A program made the translations under genes and the position numbers. Source: Alviniconcha marisindica (taxonomy: Eukaryota > Mollusca > Gastropoda > Provannidae). From it: a DNA stretch of 64,000 bases. The notes beneath the pieces were generated by a model. The model was not told the DNA's origin, searched no databases, and was given only the letters and a program-made list of their open reading frames with translations. Below, piece by piece: positions 22,230-33,775 of the stretch; the stretch's first letter is position 1, and every line of letters starts with the position of its first letter. Location of the stretch: positions 745,001-809,000 of the forward strand of contig JABMCL010003147.1 of NCBI GenBank assembly GCA_018857735.1, in the 5' to 3' direction.

Positions 22230-22556
22230 CATACAATCATGCACCAGTTTACAGTTTCATTCGAGGCAGTATACGTAGGGTGCATGTGTGTTTAGCTGTA
22301 ACCAGCCGGCTGCACCTTTGGCAGAATGACCGGGATATTTTACGAGCTACTGCGGTAACACGGTGGTGGCGGTGGAGGGGGGGGGGGGGGGGGGGGGGGG
22401 GGTTGGGGGGGAGTGGAGGCGGGAACCGAAATGAGACTCAGCCACAGATAGTTGACCCTGGAGAAAAAAAAATTCCTTCGCTCCTGCCGGAACACGAACC
22501 CGCGACCTTTCAATCACGAGATCCGGCGCTCTGGCATTGAGCTATCCATATTCCCG
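22230..22556 (-). mobile_element. tRNA-derived SINE, family B, copy 1
   Basis: In RNA sense the head is tRNA-like, with an A-box region TAGCTCAATGCCAGAGC (plus positions about 22528-22544) and B box GGTTCGTGTTCC (22489-22500). The body includes CCAGGGTCAACTATC. A run of over 20 G (plus strand) follows, then GTAGCTCGTAAAATATCCCG and a 3' end near CATGATTGTAT. It is homologous along its length to 57049-57365. Confidence 0.8.
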
Positions 22557-22942
22557 AACTGGGATCACTACGATTTGTGTCATTTCCGATCATAGTCCGG
22601 AGTTTTTGTTTTCTCTAACAGTTTATTGTTCTGAGGCTAGGTATTTTGTCGCCGAGGGAAAGCCAGCTTCAACCCTTCCTAATGGATCCCTGACATTGGC
22701 TGAATTTCGACAATGTTACGTGGGTTCTTTAACACGTGCACGCCGCCTCTGCGTGCTGGGGGGGGGGGGGGGGGGTACATGAACCATCAATGAAAGAACA
22801 TTTGACAAATTTCACAATGGTTAGACGCGGCAATAAACCAAAACATGCGCTTGGGTGGACATCCAAAACACGCTGTGTAAAGCTACAGTCATTCATTTAG
22901 CGTCGCGTACGACTCACTAAGAGCGCTCTGCAAGTGCTGATA

Positions 22943-22979
<37 letters not shown>

Positions 22980-23604
22980 AATGGCACACTGCCACACATT
23001 TTGGCGGGGGTAGTGTAGTCACGAACACCTCTTTTTCAGCGATGCCGTCACCACCCCCTACCCTTTAAAAAAAAAGATTTTTTTTTACGTGGCTCGACGT
23101 TGCACACACATATTTCCTGACCCGCGACACAGAATAAAAAAGTGCCATGAACGGTGGGCTGAACGAGTCTTCCGGTTTTATCAGCGATACATCCGTGAAA
23201 ACAGCTGACCGAGAAAGCGTGAAAAAGCTCAGTGCAAGACTGCTAAACTCACTCAACCAAGGCCCAACATGGCGGCGCCCATGCGTTTTAAACTGAACTA
23301 TGTGGCTACAGCGCTGTGTAAGAGTTTACCCAGGGACCGAGGTACGGACGTGGCAGTGATAAATGCAATGCTTTCGTTAACGTGATTACCCGCAACAGTG
23401 TTGTTGAGGTCGCACCTAGCCGTTGTGATATCTTGATCCTTGTCGAGAAGGGGGTGGGGGGGGGGGATTCGTTGATGGTTGGGAGAAGAAGAATTGTGTC
23501 GTGTACCACGCGAGGCGCAGCTGCCCGTTTAACCTTTGGCTGCAAAGCAATAGATTTATCAGTTATGATCTTTATTGGTTGTTGGGGGCTGCTGATGTTT
23601 CGGC
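22557..23604. other. No gene recognised
   Basis: Contains poly-G (22759-22776) and (TA)n (22944-22976). No supported gene. Confidence 0.45.
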
Positions 23605-23767
23605 TGATTCAAGATTCAAGATTACTTTATTATCTCATCAGAGAAATTAAAACGTGGCTGAACATTAACCACATCACTGTACACAATAACACATATTTGA
23701 TATTTAAAAACTCAAAGAACAGTTATTGAAAATACAAAGGTTACATAAACAAACTAGTAATTTACGT

Positions 23768-23935
<168 letters not shown>

Positions 23936-23957
23936 TCAGACGGTTGAACAGATTTAT

Positions 23958-24120
23958 TTGTTCAGAAATGCTATCGACTGCAGAACAAAACTTTGCTTTG
24001 TTCCCACTGTATTTGATTTATGTACTCGAAATCGTCTACCAGATGGAAGAAGGTCATAATGTTTAGTAAGGACATGGCTGTTGTCATCTACAATCACCCT
24101 AGCCTTCCGTACCACACGTC
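23958..24120 (-). pseudogene. LINE ORF2 C-terminal remnant
   Basis: Minus strand from 24120 reads about 54 codons to a TAA near 23958. It includes ARVIVDDNSHVL, DLLPSGRRFRV and SFVLQSIAFLNK. A D-x-SH-x-L, LPSGRRxRV and SF..xxIxxLN pattern is typical of the extreme C-terminus of CR1/L2-type ORF2 proteins (from memory of the family). An in-frame stop just upstream shows decay. Confidence 0.65.
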
Positions 24121-24178
24121 GTTCTTACAACTGACTTAATTGTTCTTGTGTGTTTGTGTGTTTGGGGATGGGTGTGAA

Positions 24179-24770
<592 letters not shown>

Positions 24771-24771
24771 A

Positions 24772-24910
24772 AGAGCTGTGTGAAAGTGGAGGTGGCCGTC
24801 CTGGGCTTCCGTCCCTAATAAGCCTATGATTTCTGTGCACGTAAAGACCCGTCCCTAATAAGCCTTATGGTTTCTGTGGACGTTAAGCACCATGTTTACT
24901 TACTTACTTG
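24772..24910 (+). mobile_element. Short retroelement, variant with two consecutive 3' hairpin modules
   Basis: GAGCTGTGTGAAAGTGGAGG is followed by CCGTCCCTAATAAGCC...GTGCACGTAAAG. A second module CCGTCCCTAATAAGCCTTAT...GTGGACGTTAAGCACC follows, then (TTAC)n. Confidence 0.7.
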
Positions 24911-25000
24911 CACGTAAAGCAACACTCAACCAACCAAGGGGTATAGGGTTGAAGTGAAGGGTAAAGTTGGTGATTCGTGTCGTTGATAATAATAATAGTA

Positions 25001-25184
25001 GGTAGGTAGGTAGGTAGGTAGTGTTGCTTAATGTCCTCAGATGTCAGTTGACATATTAGGGACAAGCTGAGACCACTGCCGAAGCATGGTTCAATATAGG
25101 TTTACGTCCACGGAAACCAGAAGGCTCGTTAGGACGGACAGCCCAGGACGGACGCCTCGACTCTCACACAGCTCCTGAACTATG
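25001..25184 (-). mobile_element. Short retroelement T
   Basis: Full-length copy with (TAGG)n at its 3' side (plus left). It is flanked by ATAATAATAGTA on the left, ending at 25000, and the same string within 25185-25196 on the right. Confidence 0.82.
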
Positions 25185-25235
25185 ATAATAATAGTAACAA
25201 CAGGTAACCTTTATATAGCGCTAGTGTCTGATCTA

Positions 25236-25378
25236 AACATACTCACTGGTACGTAAGTTGATGCGTATCATACTCACTGATACACGATACGTAAGTTGAT
25301 ACGTATCCTACTCACTGATACGTACGTAAGTTGATACGTATCATACTCACTGATACGTACGTAAGTTGATGCGTATCA
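25236..25378 (+). repeat. 35-bp tandem repeat, about 4 copies
   Basis: Unit TACTCACTGATACGTACGTA plus AGTTGATACGTATCA, with palindromic TACGTA and GATACGTATC parts. Poly-C follows at 25406-25431. Confidence 0.88.
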
Positions 25379-25669
25379 CAGGAAGTAGAGGGAGATGTTT
25401 TACCCCTCCCCCCCCCCCCCCCCCCCCCCCAAGATTCCGACGATTTTGTTTTCTCGGGACCAGATCGACAGACGTAGATGAAAAGTACTCTGTTGTTGTT
25501 TAGTTTTTGCCTCAGAGACCGAGCTGATTTCGGTTTCGTTTGAACGAGTCCCAGTTCACTGAGGCGGTTAAAACGAATCTTTGATGTGGAAGAGATTGCC
25601 GTGTTCTGAGATGCTGTTGCATAAGACAGATTTCAGCGGGGAGCCCGAGAACACGGGAGCTGGGGAGAG

Positions 25670-25785
25670 ATGGAAGGGGGGGGGGGGGAGGAGGAGGGAG
25701 AGAGGGATGATGGTTCTGTGTGTGTGGTGTGGTGTGTGTGTGTGTGTGTGAGAGAGGAGAGAGAGGAGAGAGGGAGAGAGAGAGG

Positions 25786-25824
<39 letters not shown>

Positions 25825-25925
25825 AGTGGGTTTTGTAGAGAAGAGAAAGAGAGAGAGAGAGAGAGGAGAGATGAGAGTGGGAGGGAGTAGAGGGGGAGAG
25901 AGAGAGGGGGGTGGGGTGTGGTGTG
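25670..25925. repeat. G-rich, GT and GA microsatellite block
   Basis: Poly-G, GT and interrupted GA tracts follow each other. No gene. Confidence 0.92.
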
Positions 25926-26184
25926 TTTTGGGAGGGGGAGGGAGAGTGGGGGGTGGGGGGGAAGTTGGACGGTGCCGTGCAGCGAGTGGACGGGACTGAT
26001 GAGGACTTAGAGAGTGAGGACAACGAGGACGGTCAGGCTGGCGAGGGACGGGTGCGGGGTGACAGAGAGACTCTGCACTCATTAGCTGCAATAATCATTA
26101 TTATTATTATAATGTGGGCAGAGACACTGCAGTCAAAGTGTTCGCACGGTCCCTGGTGTGGGGCAAAACCGCAGAGCCAGGAAC

Positions 26185-27946
26185 ACTAGTAAGTAAGTCA
26201 GTAAACACGGTGCTTTACGTCCTCAGAAGCCATAAGGCTTACTAACCAGAGACACTAGTAAGTAAGTCAGTAAACACGGTGCTTTACGTCCTCAGAAGCC
26301 ATAAGGCTTACTAACCAGAGACACTAGTAAGTAAGTCAGTAAACACGGTGCTTTACGTCCTCAGAAGCCATAAGGCTTACTAACCAGAGACACTAGTAAG
26401 TAAGTCAGTAAACACGGTGCTTTACGTCCTCAGAAGCCATAAGGCTTACTAACCAGAGACACTAGTAGTAAGTCAGTAAACACGGTGCTTTACGTCCTCA
26501 GAAGCCATAAGGCTTACTAACCAGAGACACTAGTAAGTAAGTCAGTAAACACGGTGCTTTACGTCCTCAGAAGCCATAAGGCTTACTAACCAGAGACTCT
26601 AGTAAGTAAGTCAGTAAACACGGTGCTTTACGTCCTCAGAAGCCATAAGGCTTACTAACCAGAGACTCTAGTAAGTAAGTCAGTAAACACGGTGCTTTAC
26701 GTCCTCAGAAGCCATAAGGCTTACTAACCAGAGACTCTAGTAGGTAAGTCAGTAAACACGGTGCTTTACGTCCTCAGAAGCCATAAGGCTTACTAACCAG
26801 AGACACTAGTAAGTAAGTCAGTAAACACGGTGCTTTACGTCCTCAGAAGCCATAAGGCTTACTAACCAGAGACACTAGTAAGTAAGTCAGTAAACACGGT
26901 GCTTTACGTCCTCAGAAGCCATAAGGCTTACTAACCAGAGACACTAGTAAGTAAGTCAGTAAACACGGTGTTTACGTCCTCAGAAACCATAGCTTACTAC
27001 CAGAGACACTAGTAAGTAGTCAGTAACACGGTGCTTTACGTCCTCAGAAGCCATAAGGCTTACTAACCAGAGACACTAGTAAGTAAGTCAGTAAACACGG
27101 TGCTTTACGTCCTCAGAAGCCATAAGGCTTACTAACCAGAGACTCTAGTAGGTAAGTCAGTAAACACGGTGCTTTACGTCCTCAGAAACCGTAAGGCTTA
27201 CTAACCAGAGACTCTAGTAGGTAAGTCAGTAAACACGGTGCTTTACGTCCTCAGAAACCTAAGGCTTACTAACCAGAGACTCTAGTAAGTAAGTCAGTAA
27301 ACACGGTGCTTTACGTCCTCAGAAACCATAAGGCTTACTAACCAGAGACACTAGTAAGTAAGTCAGTAAACACGGTGCTTTACGTCCTCAGAAGCCATAA
27401 GGCTTACTAACCAGAGACCTAGTAAGTAAGTCAGTAAACACGGTGCTTTACGTCCTCAGAAGCCATAAGGCTTACTAACCAGAGACTCTAGTAAGGGAAG
27501 TCAGTAAACACGGTGCTTTACGTCCTCAGAAAACCATAAGGCTTACTAACCAGAGACACTAGTAAGTAAGTCAGTAAACACGGTGCTTTACGTCCTCAGA
27601 AACCATAAGGCTTACTAACCAGAGACACTAGTAAGTAAGTCAGTAAACACGGTGCTTCGTCCTCAGAGCCATAAGGCTACTAACCAGAGACTCTAGTAGC
27701 TAAGTCAGTAACACGGTGCTACGTCCTCAGAACCATAAGGCTTACTAGCAGAGACTCTAGTAGGTAAGTCAGTAACACGGTGTACGTCCTCAAAGTGGCT
27801 TCTAACCAGGACTAGTAGGTAAGTCTAAACCGGTGCTTACGTCCTCAGAAACCGTAGGCTTACTAACCAGAGACTCTAGTAGTAGCAGTAAACACGGTGC
27901 TTTTCGTCCTCAGAAGCCGTAAGGCTTACTAACCAGAGACACTAGT
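26185..27946 (+). repeat. 69-bp satellite array, about 25 copies, derived from SINE-tail module
   Basis: Each unit reads ACTAGTAAGTAAGTCAGTAA, then ACACGGTGCTTTACGTCC, TCAGAAGCCATAAGGCTTAC and TAACCAGAGAC. The central part aligns with the 3' end of SINE A copy 2 (58820-58880: GTAAACATGGTGCTTAACGT, CCACAGAAACCATAAGGC). Units are nearly identical to about 26960. The units at 26960-27040 and 27650-27900 carry clusters of single-base losses. Confidence 0.95.
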
Positions 27947-28228
27947 TACGCTCCGTTCTGTTAGTCCTCGGCATGCATTCTACCAAGAGCTAGTACGCTG
28001 TCAAACTGTTGCTGCCGGGATCACTTGTCAGGTGAGGCGCCAGACCTGCGCCATCACGTAGTCGTGCTACCCACGATTCACAAGTCAGTGGGGTGGAGGG
28101 TCAAGTCCCCTCTCACTGACTGGGGTCACTCGGTCGTTACGCCGTGTCGTTCTAGCCACCTGTATCCACTCCACCGCTTTTCTCTGGTTACCTGCCTCAC
28201 CCAGCGCGCTCCGCCGCTCCAGTGTCTG

Positions 28229-28955
28229 GTTACCCGTCTTCATTCTCTAGTTACCTGTCTGACTGTGCCCCGTCTTCATTCACAAGTTACCTGTCTGACT
28301 GTGCCCTGTCTTCATTCACAAGTTACCTGCCTGACTGTGCCCCGTCTTCATTCTCTAGTTACCTGTCTGACTGTGCCCCGTTTTCATTCTCTAGTTACCT
28401 GCCTGACTGTGCCCCGTCTTCATTCTCTAGTTACCTGCCTGATTGTGCCCCGTCTTCATTCACAAGTTACCTGCCTGACTGTGCCCCGTCTTCGTTCTCT
28501 AGTTACCTGCCTGACTGTGCCCCGTCTTCATTCTCTAGTTACCTGTCTGACTGTGCCCCGTTTTCATTCTCTAGTTACCTGCCTGACTGTACCCCGTCTT
28601 CATTCACAAGTTACCTGCCTGACTGTGCCCCGTCTTCATTCACAAGTTACCTGCCTGACTGTCTTCATTCACAAATTACCTGTCTGACTGTCTTCATTCA
28701 CAAGTTACCTGTCTGACTGTCTTCATTCATTAGGTAGCTACTGTCTGACTGTCTTCATTCATTAGGTAGCTACTGTCTGACTGCCCCGTCTTCATTCTCT
28801 AGTTACCTGCATGATTGTCTTCATTCACTAGGTAGCTAGTGTCTGACTGTACCCCGTCTTCATTCACTAGTTACCTGCCTGACTGTCTTTATTCTCTAGG
28901 TAGATACTCTCTGACTGTGACCCATCTTCATTGTCTACTTACCTGTCTGACTGTC
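28229..28955 (+). repeat. 36-bp minisatellite, about 19 copies
   Basis: Unit GTTACCTGCCTGACTGTGCC plus CCGTCTTCATTCTCTA, degenerating after 28650. It stays open in two frames because 36 is divisible by three. There is no ATG context or splice support, so it is treated as non-coding. Confidence 0.93.
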
Positions 28956-29012
28956 TTCATCCCCCAACCCCACCACTCCCAACCCACAGTCAACCACAAA
29001 GCGGCGCGGTGT

Positions 29013-29015
<3 letters not shown>

Positions 29016-29072
<57 letters not shown>

Positions 29073-29103
29073 GTGTGTGTGTGGTGTGTGTGTGTGTGAA
29101 TGG

Positions 29104-29135
<32 letters not shown>

Positions 29136-29137
29136 AT

Positions 29138-29183
<46 letters not shown>

Positions 29184-29260
29184 GTGTGTGTGTGTGTGGT
29201 GTGTTGTGTGTTTGTGTGTGTGTGTGTGGAATGGCTGTGTGTGTGTGTGTGGTGTGTGTA
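29016..29260. repeat. (GT)n microsatellite, then poly-G
   Basis: Interrupted GT repeats to about 29258, and G runs at 29264-29291. Confidence 0.96.
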
Positions 29261-29504
29261 GGAGGGGGGGAGTGGGGGGGGGGGGGGGGGGTGAAGGTCA
29301 GTGGGACAGGTGTGTGCGGCGGCGGCGTGACTTTGACTCGTTACCGCCCTGCCGCTAAGGCTGCTGCAGCGGGAGGCGTTGGAGCGCCGGCCGCAAGTTG
29401 TCACACCGTGTCAGTGTCGCCGCTCCCGGCCCGCCGCTCTGCCTTGTTGCCGCTTCTGGCCTGCCGTGTAGTCTGGACGTGCTGACGTCGCCACCAGCAT
29501 CCCG

Positions 29505-29506
<2 letters not shown>

Positions 29507-29564
<58 letters not shown>

Positions 29565-29690
29565 ACCCCCCCCCCCCACACACACACCCACACCACACAC
29601 ACACCACCCACCCCCCCCCACACACACACACTCTCTCTCTCACCCACCCACACCACACACTCTCTCTCACACACACACAGCACCCCGGCC
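29507..29690. repeat. (CA)n, poly-C and (CT)n tract
   Basis: Pure CA to 29560, then CACCC and CTCT mixtures. Confidence 0.95.
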
Positions 29691-29967
29691 CCAAGTCCTG
29701 AAGAGAAGTTTCTATAGGTAAGGATCTCGCTCTTTTTCTTCCACTGAGCGGTCAAAGATTTGACCGTCATTGTCATAATTCTCTTTTAGTGCGTGCTGGG
29801 TTGTTTGAATGTTTTCATAATAATAATGTAACCGAGTGTATTGTATGTGTTTCGGGCCATGACCCTTTAACCTTTCTTTCCGGTCCTTTTCCTTTTTGAT
29901 TGGATAGGAGTTTTATGGCCCAATTATCTAAAGTGTTAAAACTTGTGCGCTGGGCCCGTCGCGTCCC

Positions 29968-30147
29968 TCATAGTTCAGGAGCTGTGTGAGAGTCGAGGTG
30001 GACGTCCTGGGCTGTCCGTCCTAACGAGCCTTCTGGTTTCCGTGGACGTAAAGATTTATTGAACCATGCTTCGGCATTGGTCTCAGCTTGTCCCTAATAT
30101 GTCAACCTGACATCTGAGGACATTAAGCAACACTACCTACCTACCTA
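29968..30147 (+). mobile_element. Short retroelement T inside the LTR-like repeat
   Basis: Bounded by the 12-bp direct repeat CCGTCGCGTCCC (29956-29967 and 30148-30159). Starts TCATAGTTCAGG and ends with (CTAC)n. Confidence 0.88.
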
Positions 30148-30164
30148 CCGTCGCGTCCCCGCAC

Positions 30165-30522
30165 TTAGTTCAGGAGCTGTGTGAGAGTCGAGGTGGCCGT
30201 CCTGGGCTGTCCGTCCTAACGAGCCTTCTGGTTTCCGTGGACGTAAAGCTATATTGAACCATGCTTCGGCATTGGTCATAGTTCAGGAGCTGTGTGAGAG
30301 TCGAGGTGTGCCGTCCTGGGTCTGTCCGTCCTAACTAGGCCTCTCGGTTTCCGTGGACTAGTAAAGCTATATTATGAACCATGCTTCGGCATTGGTCTCA
30401 GCTTGTCCCTAATATGTCAACCGACATCCGAGGACATTAAGCAACACTACCTACCTAAGATATAGGTTCTAATAGTCTGCACAGTCTCTGTGGACGTAAA
30501 GCAACACTACCTACCTACCCGC
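30165..30522 (+). mobile_element. Nested short retroelements T (truncated, full and tail fragment)
   Basis: A copy truncated at ATGCTTCGGCATTGGTC (30165-30276) is followed by a full copy (30277-30456). A further tail fragment (TCTCTGTGGACGTAAAGCAAC, about 30485-30520) comes next. Together with 29968-30147 they fill one position of the LTR-like repeat. Confidence 0.75.
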
Positions 30523-30822
30523 CGAGTCCCTTTTCCCCCAGTGTCCCTGCAGAGGCAGGTTGTTTGTTTGCTGTTGCGGCCGGTGTTCATGTGTTCATCT
30601 CAGGGAGAGCCTACACTGTTTCCTGGTCGGTGTACAAATAAAAGTTATGTTATAGCAACCTCTGACTTTTGACTCTTCATTCATGCTTCCAACCTGCTTC
30701 CCTCACTCCCCACCCCGCTCCCCTACAGTAATATATTGTAATTAAGAAGAGTTCTTGAGCGCCCGACCTCGTTGAGTGTCGAAGCGCTTCACAGCAGCAT
30801 TAGGACAAGAACAACGTCAGCA

Positions 30823-30965
30823 ACAGTTCAGTTCAGGTCAAGGTAGTATCTATACGCTCGGTAAAACCTCCGTCCTATCTCTCAGAAGTGTCCAGATTGC
30901 TGCCTTTGAAACAGTTCCAGAATTTGTCCGGTTTCAAGGAAGATCGTCTAGCGCTTCCTCTTTCC
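30823..30965 (+). repeat. Dispersed repeat D2, copy 2
   Basis: Matches 10798-10980 in TTCAGTTCAGGTCAAGG, TATCTATACGCTCGG and GGAAGATCGTCTAGCGCTTC. Confidence 0.6.
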
Positions 30966-31530
30966 ACGCCTCTCTCCTCCAGGCGATCGGTGATGTGATG
31001 TCTTTGGCTTTGTGCCCACGGGTAGTATGTCAAGCTCCTCAACACTTCAGATATGAGACGCATCGGTGATATCCCTTCACTCCGGCATGTCCAGGGCAGA
31101 AACATCCGCAAGTGTTTTCGAAGGTGGAACATCGCCACGTACCAGTCTGGGAATGGGATTGCACTGTTCACCTTTTCTAACAAGCTCACTGAATCTGTGA
31201 GGATGGTGGCATGTGCGGTCTGATTGTCACCTCTGGGGGCAAGCCAGCGGAGAGCATGGGCACGTGAACAAAGCACGTGAAAGCACCCAACAAAAATAGC
31301 ACAGAAGTTAATAAAAATGATAAAAAATGACCTAACTCTGACGTGACTGCTGGATCTTTAACGTGCCTTTGTGGTCGTTTGGCATGCGGGCGCGTTGCGG
31401 CCAAGCTGTGATATTTTGCCAGATTTAGCAGAGTGTTGGTCCGGATCTCGTGACTGAGGTCACACATGCTCCAGCCGGCCCCATCGTTGCCTTGGAAACA
31501 GTTCCAAAATTCGTTTGATGAGGTCGACCG
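30966..31530. other. No gene recognised
   Basis: Overlapping minus-strand frames of 120-133 codons exist, without recognisable motifs or borders. Confidence 0.35.
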
Positions 31531-31952
31531 CACACTCCGAGCATCGCTTTCCGGCACCTTCCTCCAAACTCTGCCAGATTTAGTTACGCCACTGAAGGGG
31601 CACTCTTTATCTCCGCGCAGCGGTCAGCGCCCTCCGAAAGGTTCGGGTACTAATATGACTGTAGAAGCAACCTAGCGCCCAAGCACGCTCGTAAACATGA
31701 GACGCATCCACCCCGGGTAAAAGACAGAGTTCCGTCTCGATTCAAACGCTTTTGGTTTTATTTGAGCTGGTATAAGCACCATGGCCAGTTATAAAACGAA
31801 CGTCTGATATAATCTGAGTTTGTAAAAAACATACTACTGTTTGAGCGCCAACAAAAAACTGCTCGTTAGCTGACAGTTTTCTGGACCCGATGGCGTAACT
31901 AAATACGGCAGTGGTTGAAAGAAGGATGTCGTAAACCAATGCTTGGAGTTGG
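31531..31952 (+). repeat. Dispersed repeat D1, copy 2
   Basis: Same orientation and order as 15126-15555, with several small deletions. Confidence 0.75.
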
Positions 31953-32493
31953 GTCGACCGCTGTCTCTTCCGTTATGGTGCAGACGCGTTCAGTTCAGCT
32001 TCGCTCAGTAAGTCTCGGTCCTCCGACTTCAGTGAGTTTTTCAGGCAATCAGATATGTTCGCGCAGACAGGCGTCTGAGATGGCCGTTTACAAAGAGCGA
32101 TGAAAATGAAGAGATAATTATCAGTTGCTAGTCGGAATCGAGTAAACGGCGATTTTATCAACACGTGTTATGAGGTGTTTTTATGAACGAGAGTGAATAC
32201 TCCTGATCACAGGCGCTGATCATGGCTGTGCTTTAAAACTGCACTGAAGCGAACTGAAGCACGATTGAAGCCCACTGTCGAGAGTTTTTACCTCACTGAG
32301 AGGATGAATAAAAGCCTGAGCAAACAGCGACGAAAAACGACGATAAACTAGACAAAAAGAAGAAGAAGAAAAATGAGAAAAAGGCTGTGATCTGAGCAGC
32401 TGAAGAAAACGACAACAACAAACTACAACGTTCACAGACTTCTTGAGTTGTATTCCAAAGTCGAAGAGAGTAACCATAATTGCTTCACCGTCT
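31953..32493. other. No gene recognised
   Basis: Mixed sequence without supported coding or repeat signal. Confidence 0.4.
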
Positions 32494-33775
32494 AGAGACA
32501 CTACTGCATTACACTACTGTAGTATCTCTGCCCCGTGCACAGACACTACACTATACTACACTACACTACACTAGTATAGCTGCCCCGTCCACACAAAAAA
32601 TCACTACTGTAGATACTGCCCCGTCCACAGACACTACAGTATTGTAGTATCACTGCCCCGTCCACAGACACTACAGTATTGTAGTATCACTGCCCTGTCC
32701 ACAGACACTACAGTATTGTAGCGTCGCTGCCCCGTCCACAGACACTACACTACATTACACTACACTACACTGCACTAATATCGCTGCCCCGTCCACAGAC
32801 ACTACACTACACCATTGTAGTCTCTGCCCCCATCCAACAGCACCGCCACCTTCCGCTCCGCCACGTGGTTTTGTGGACTGAAGGTGACGGCGCTGTTGGA
32901 CGGGGCAGCAATACTACAGTAGTGTAGTGTAGTGTAGTGTAGTGTCTGTAGGTGAGCAGAGAAACTACAGTAGAGTAGTGTGTGTGGACGGTGCAGCAAT
33001 ACTGCAGTAGTGTAGTGTAGTGTGTGTGGATGGTGCAGCAATACTGCAGTAGTGTAGTGTAGTGTGTGTGGATGGTGCAGCAATACTGCAGTAGTGTAGT
33101 GTGTGTGGACGGTTCAGCAATACTGCAGTAGTGTAGTGTAGTGTAGTGTCTGTGGATGGTGCAGCAATACTGCAGTAGTGTAGTGTAGTGTGTGTGGAGG
33201 TGCAGCAATACTGCAGTAGTGTAGTGTAGTGTAGTGTCTGTGGATGGTGCAGCAATACTGCAGTAGTGTAGTGTAGTGTCTGTGGATGGTGCAGCAATAC
33301 TGCAGTAGTGTAGTGTAGTGTCTGTGGATGGTGCAGCAATACTGCAGTAGTGTAGTGTAGTGTAGTGTTGTGGATGGTGCAGCAATACTGCAGTAGTGTA
33401 GTGTAGTGTCTGTGGATGGTGCAGCAATACTGCAGTAGTGTAATGCAGTGTCTGTGGATGGTGCAGCAATACTGCAGTAGTGTAGTGTAGTGTCTGTGGA
33501 TGGTGCAGCAATACAGCAGTAGTGTAATGCAGTGTCTGTGGATGGTGCAGCAATACAGCAGTAGTGTAGTGTAGTGTAGTGTCTGTGGATGGTGCAGCAA
33601 TACAGCAGTAGTGTAATGCAGTGTCTGTGGATGGTGCAGCGATACTGCAGTAGTGCTGTGTAGTGTCTGTGGACGTGCAGAGAGGCTACAGTAGTGTAGT
33701 GTGTGTGGACGTGCAGAGAGACTACAGTAGTGTAGTGTGTGGGGACGGTGCAGCGGTACTAGGGTAGCAGACGGG
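32494..33775. repeat. Head-to-head minisatellite arrays forming a large inverted repeat
   Basis: In 32494-32830 the unit reads like CTGCCCCGTCCACAGACACT plus ACAGTATTGTAGTATCA. In 32895-33775 the reverse-complement type (CTGTGGATGGTGCAGCAATA, CTGCAGTAGTGTAGTG) repeats over 15 times. The orientation switches around a 26-bp imperfect inverted repeat (CCCCATCCAACAGC...GCTGTTGGACGGGG, 32829-32909). The 211- and 248-codon minus frames are products of the repeat. Confidence 0.9.

Larger units (their letters stand above)
29827..30727 (+). mobile_element. Solo-LTR-like repeat, split by short retroelements
   Basis: The segment starts TGTAACCGAGTGTATTG and ends CCCCTACA. An inverted homologue at 59713-60222 starts and ends at the same bases, and sequence outside both is unrelated. 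TG...CA ends and an internal AATAAA (30636-30641, in GTACAAATAAAAGTTATG) fit a long terminal repeat. Without its insertions it is about 350 bp. Flanks AATAA and AGTAA may be an imperfect duplication. No gag or pol sequence adjoins, hence solo. Family is unknown. Confidence 0.65.

Noticed and set aside
28229..28955. CRISPR-like regular array
   Set aside because: Direct tandem repeats without unique spacers, in a eukaryotic context. The same applies to the other arrays.
29827..30727. Complete LTR retrotransposon between the two LTR-like repeats
   Set aside because: The two copies are in opposite orientation, 29 kb apart, and no gag or pol sequence lies beside either.
32807..33553. 248-codon minus-strand frame
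   Set aside because: It is the translation of the minisatellite (LHYTTAVLLHHPQT repeats), open in more than one frame, without promoter or splice support.
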